Source of the DNA: Syntrophorhabdaceae bacterium
Lineage (GTDB): Bacteria; Desulfobacterota; Syntrophorhabdia; Syntrophorhabdales; Syntrophorhabdaceae
Assembly: GCA_026415015.1 (NCBI GenBank)
Contig: JAOAHW010000016.1
Location: forward strand, 1-15,737
Length of the DNA: 15,737 nucleotides
Reading direction: 5' to 3'
The position numbers were made by a program, and so were the translations under genes. Below the pieces are notes generated by a model. It saw only the letters and a list, made by a program, of their open reading frames with translations. It had not been told where the DNA came from and did no database searches. This document shows, in pieces, positions 14,256 through 15,737 of the stretch; position 1 is the stretch's first letter; each line of letters opens with the position of its first letter.

Positions 14256-14264
14256 ATTTTAACA
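14256..14264 (-). promoter_or_regulatory. Extended -10 promoter of tRNA-Thr
   Basis: On the minus strand TGTTAAAAT (14264-14256) lies 8 bases before the mature 5' end of the tRNA; TTGCTT (14286-14281) is a -35 candidate at a long 19-base spacing. The primary transcript would have almost no 5' leader. Confidence 0.4.
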
Positions 14265-14341
14265 TAACCCATTGTCTTATAAGCAATAGGTTTTTTTCAA
14301 AAAAAGCTCGATTTTAAGTGATATTATGGTTATATTTAATG

Positions 14342-14350
14342 TGATATAAT
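14342..14350 (+). promoter_or_regulatory. Extended -10 promoter of the response regulator gene
   Basis: TGATATAAT is a perfect extended -10 box. The expected start, 7 bases after it, is the A of the ATG at 14357, so the mRNA is predicted to be leaderless; there is no Shine-Dalgarno sequence. Confidence 0.65.
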
Positions 14351-14356
14351 AACACT

Positions 14357-15481
14357 ATGAGCGAGCTTATTGAACAGCCCAAGAAACACTCAATCCTCGT
14401 TGTAGATGATTCCCCTGATATTATTGTTATGCTTAGTACCCTACTGAAAGACCTATATAGAACCAAATTTGCAACAAATGGAGAAAAAGCCTTAAAAATT
14501 CTCAGTCTACAAGACAAACCTGACTTAATTCTCCTTGATATTGTTATGCCTGGTATGGATGGCTATGAGGTATGCAGGCAGATTAAGTCAAACCCAGAGA
14601 CATCTGATATACCTGTTATTTTTCTCACATCCCAGACAGGTCTCAAGGAAGAAAAAAAGGGTTTTGAGTTAGGGGCAGTTGATTATATTACAAAGCCAAT
14701 CAGCCCCCCTATACTCCTTGCCAGGATAAACACACATCTCACCTTAAAAGACGCAAGGGATTTCTTAAAAGATAAAAACAAATTCCTTGAGAAGGAGATA
14801 TTAAAGCGAACAGAAGAGATAATTGCCATCCAGGATGTAACAATTATGGCCCTTGCATCCCTTGCAGAGACCAGAGATACTGAAACAGGTAACCATATAA
14901 AAAGGACACAGACCTATGTAAAAATGCTTGCCATGAGGCTGAAGGACAACCCAAGATTTAAACACTTTCTAACTGATGAAAATATAGAATTACTCTATAA
15001 ATCAGCACCATTACATGATATAGGTAAGGTCGGTGTACCCGATAATATTCTTCTTAAGCCTGCAAAATTAACACCAGAAGAGTTCGATATAATGCAGAGG
15101 CATACAGTCCTTGGAAGGGATGCCATAATATCCGCAGAAAAGAGAATAGGCAAGATGAAATCTTTTCTTGATATAGCAAAGGAGATTGCCTATTCACATC
15201 AGGAAAAATGGAGTGGCACAGGATACCCTGAAGGTATTGCTGGTGATGACATACCTATCTCAGCAAGGCTTATGGCAGTGGCAGATGTATACGATGCCCT
15301 AATAAGTAGAAGAATTTACAAACCTGCCTTTCCTCATGAGCAGGCAGTGGAGATAATTAAATCAGGATATGGCATGCACTTTGACCCAGATGTTGTGGAT
15401 GCCTTTGTTGATATAGCTGACCAATGCTTTGAGGTTGCCAAAAAATATTCATCAGCAGAAGAGGATATTAAGAGGAAATAA
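14357..15481 (+). CDS. Response regulator with HD-GYP domain (RpfG-like cyclic-di-GMP phosphodiesterase)
   Basis: A 374-residue two-domain protein. The receiver domain (12-130) has D17-D18, the phosphoacceptor D61 in LLDIVMPGMDG, T91 and K113 (ITKP). A short charged, probably coiled-coil linker (130-160) leads to the HD-GYP domain (about 160-362) with ETRDTETGNH (171-180), H220-D221 (LHDIGK), H249, H281-Q282-E283, GYP (289-291) and D310. Such proteins hydrolyse cyclic-di-GMP when phosphorylated by a sensor kinase and control motility, biofilm or secretion. Two positions of the HHExxDGxGYP motif differ: the second His is Gln (common in this group) and the Asp before the first Gly is S286. No kinase gene lies next to it. 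The start at 14357 fits the extended -10 box immediately upstream. Confidence 0.95.
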   Translation: MSELIEQPKKHSILVVDDSPDIIVMLSTLLKDLYRTKFATNGEKALKILSLQDKPDLILLDIVMPGMDGYEVCRQIKSNPETSDIPVIFLTSQTGLKEEKKGFELGAVDYITKPISPPILLARINTHLTLKDARDFLKDKNKFLEKEILKRTEEIIAIQDVTIMALASLAETRDTETGNHIKRTQTYVKMLAMRLKDNPRFKHFLTDENIELLYKSAPLHDIGKVGVPDNILLKPAKLTPEEFDIMQRHTVLGRDAIISAEKRIGKMKSFLDIAKEIAYSHQEKWSGTGYPEGIAGDDIPISARLMAVADVYDALISRRIYKPAFPHEQAVEIIKSGYGMHFDPDVVDAFVDIADQCFEVAKKYSSAEEDIKRK

Positions 15482-15534
15482 AATTATCTTATCGAGCAGT
15501 GGGGTATTAGTAAAACCAAAAAACTAAAATATAT

Positions 15535-15560
15535 ATCGCCCCGATGAGCGTTCCAGCTCA
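15535..15560 (-). terminator. Weak terminator candidate for the last minus-strand gene
   Basis: On the minus strand TGAGC-TGGAAC-GCTCA (15560-15545) and the overlapping alternative ATCG-GGG-CGAT (15545-15535) are followed by ATATATATTTTAGTTTTTTGG. Stems are short, so this is tentative. Confidence 0.3.
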
Positions 15561-15566
15561 GAGGAG

Positions 15567-15737
15567 TTAAAAATCGTAAGAATAGAAAATCGCTATACCT
15601 TTTTCCTTTGCATATTCTTCTGCATCAGGTTCAGATATCATGTAGGTAACGATTACAGGGAAGATGTCTTCATATATACCTTTAAAGAGGTATAGTCTTT
15701 TGGCTATAAAATTTTCAATATCGTTTTTGGAAAGCTG
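15567..15737 (-). CDS. C-terminal fragment of an unrecognised protein (runs off the window)
   Basis: The minus strand is open from the window edge to TAA at 15569-15567, giving 56 residues: QLSKNDIENF at the start, then a Lys/Tyr-rich stretch, FPVIVTYMIS, PDAEEYAKEKGIAIF and a terminal YSYDF. The alternation of hydrophobic strands with the EEYAKEKGI helix resembles the C-terminal end of nuclease-like DUF3782-type proteins, where a helix of this kind precedes the last strand, but that likeness is loose. Coding character (AAG/AAA, GAA and ATA use typical of the window) supports a real gene. It converges on the response regulator. Confidence 0.6.
   Translation of the reverse strand, partial: QLSKNDIENFIAKRLYLFKGIYEDIFPVIVTYMISEPDAEEYAKEKGIAIFYSYDF

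Noticed and set aside
1..15737. CRISPR array, insertion sequence or prophage
   Set aside because: I saw no regularly spaced repeats, transposase motifs or phage structural genes on either strand.

Overview
The window reads as chromosomal DNA of an AT-rich, probably anaerobic bacterium. Arginine is written almost entirely with AGG/AGA and isoleucine often with ATA. The gene set (molybdenum hydroxylase, ferredoxin-fused ring reductase, MscS, CPA2 antiporter, HD-GYP regulator) would fit a Desulfobacterota- or Nitrospirota-like organism, but this taxonomic guess rests on style alone; there is no marker gene to settle it.

Region 1 (1-5269, plus strand) is one tightly packed operon: the C-terminal half of a xanthine-dehydrogenase-type molybdopterin subunit, an enamidase-like amidohydrolase (ena), a 6-hydroxynicotinate-reductase-like iron-sulfur protein (hnr), an ApbE-related UPF0280 protein, and a DUF1185 protein. 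The first three match, in order of reaction, the opening steps of anaerobic nicotinate breakdown known from Eubacterium barkeri: hydroxylation of the pyridine ring, ferredoxin-driven ring reduction, and hydrolytic ring opening. The last two are not part of the E. barkeri scheme as I know it. The UPF0280 gene lies 4 bases after hnr. Since the E. barkeri reductase carries covalent flavin and ApbE attaches flavin covalently, the UPF0280 protein may be the dedicated flavin transferase. This is the most interesting hypothesis of the window. The operon ends at a strong hairpin that contains its last stop codon and that of the convergent GYD-domain gene.

Region 2 (5273-10959) is a run of housekeeping and accessory genes: a GYD-domain protein (minus), a CtpA-type S41 processing protease (plus), a YbgC-like thioesterase (minus), an MscS channel (plus), an AAA/DUF4143 ATPase followed by a histone-deacetylase-like hydrolase (plus, likely one operon), and a 48-residue zinc-ribbon protein (plus).

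Region 3 (11001-15737) holds a CPA2 cation/proton antiporter with TrkA-N and two TrkA-C domains (minus), a 382-base gap with several inverted repeats and a promoter-like site, a DUF4126 membrane protein whose base and codon use differ from its neighbours, tRNA-Thr(CGT) (minus), a response regulator with an HD-GYP output domain (plus), and the C-terminal end of an unrecognised minus-strand gene running off the window.

A recurring trait is that several genes have a good -10 box only 5-14 bases before the start codon and no Shine-Dalgarno sequence, implying leaderless or near-leaderless mRNAs; other genes, mainly inside operons, have clear Shine-Dalgarno sites.
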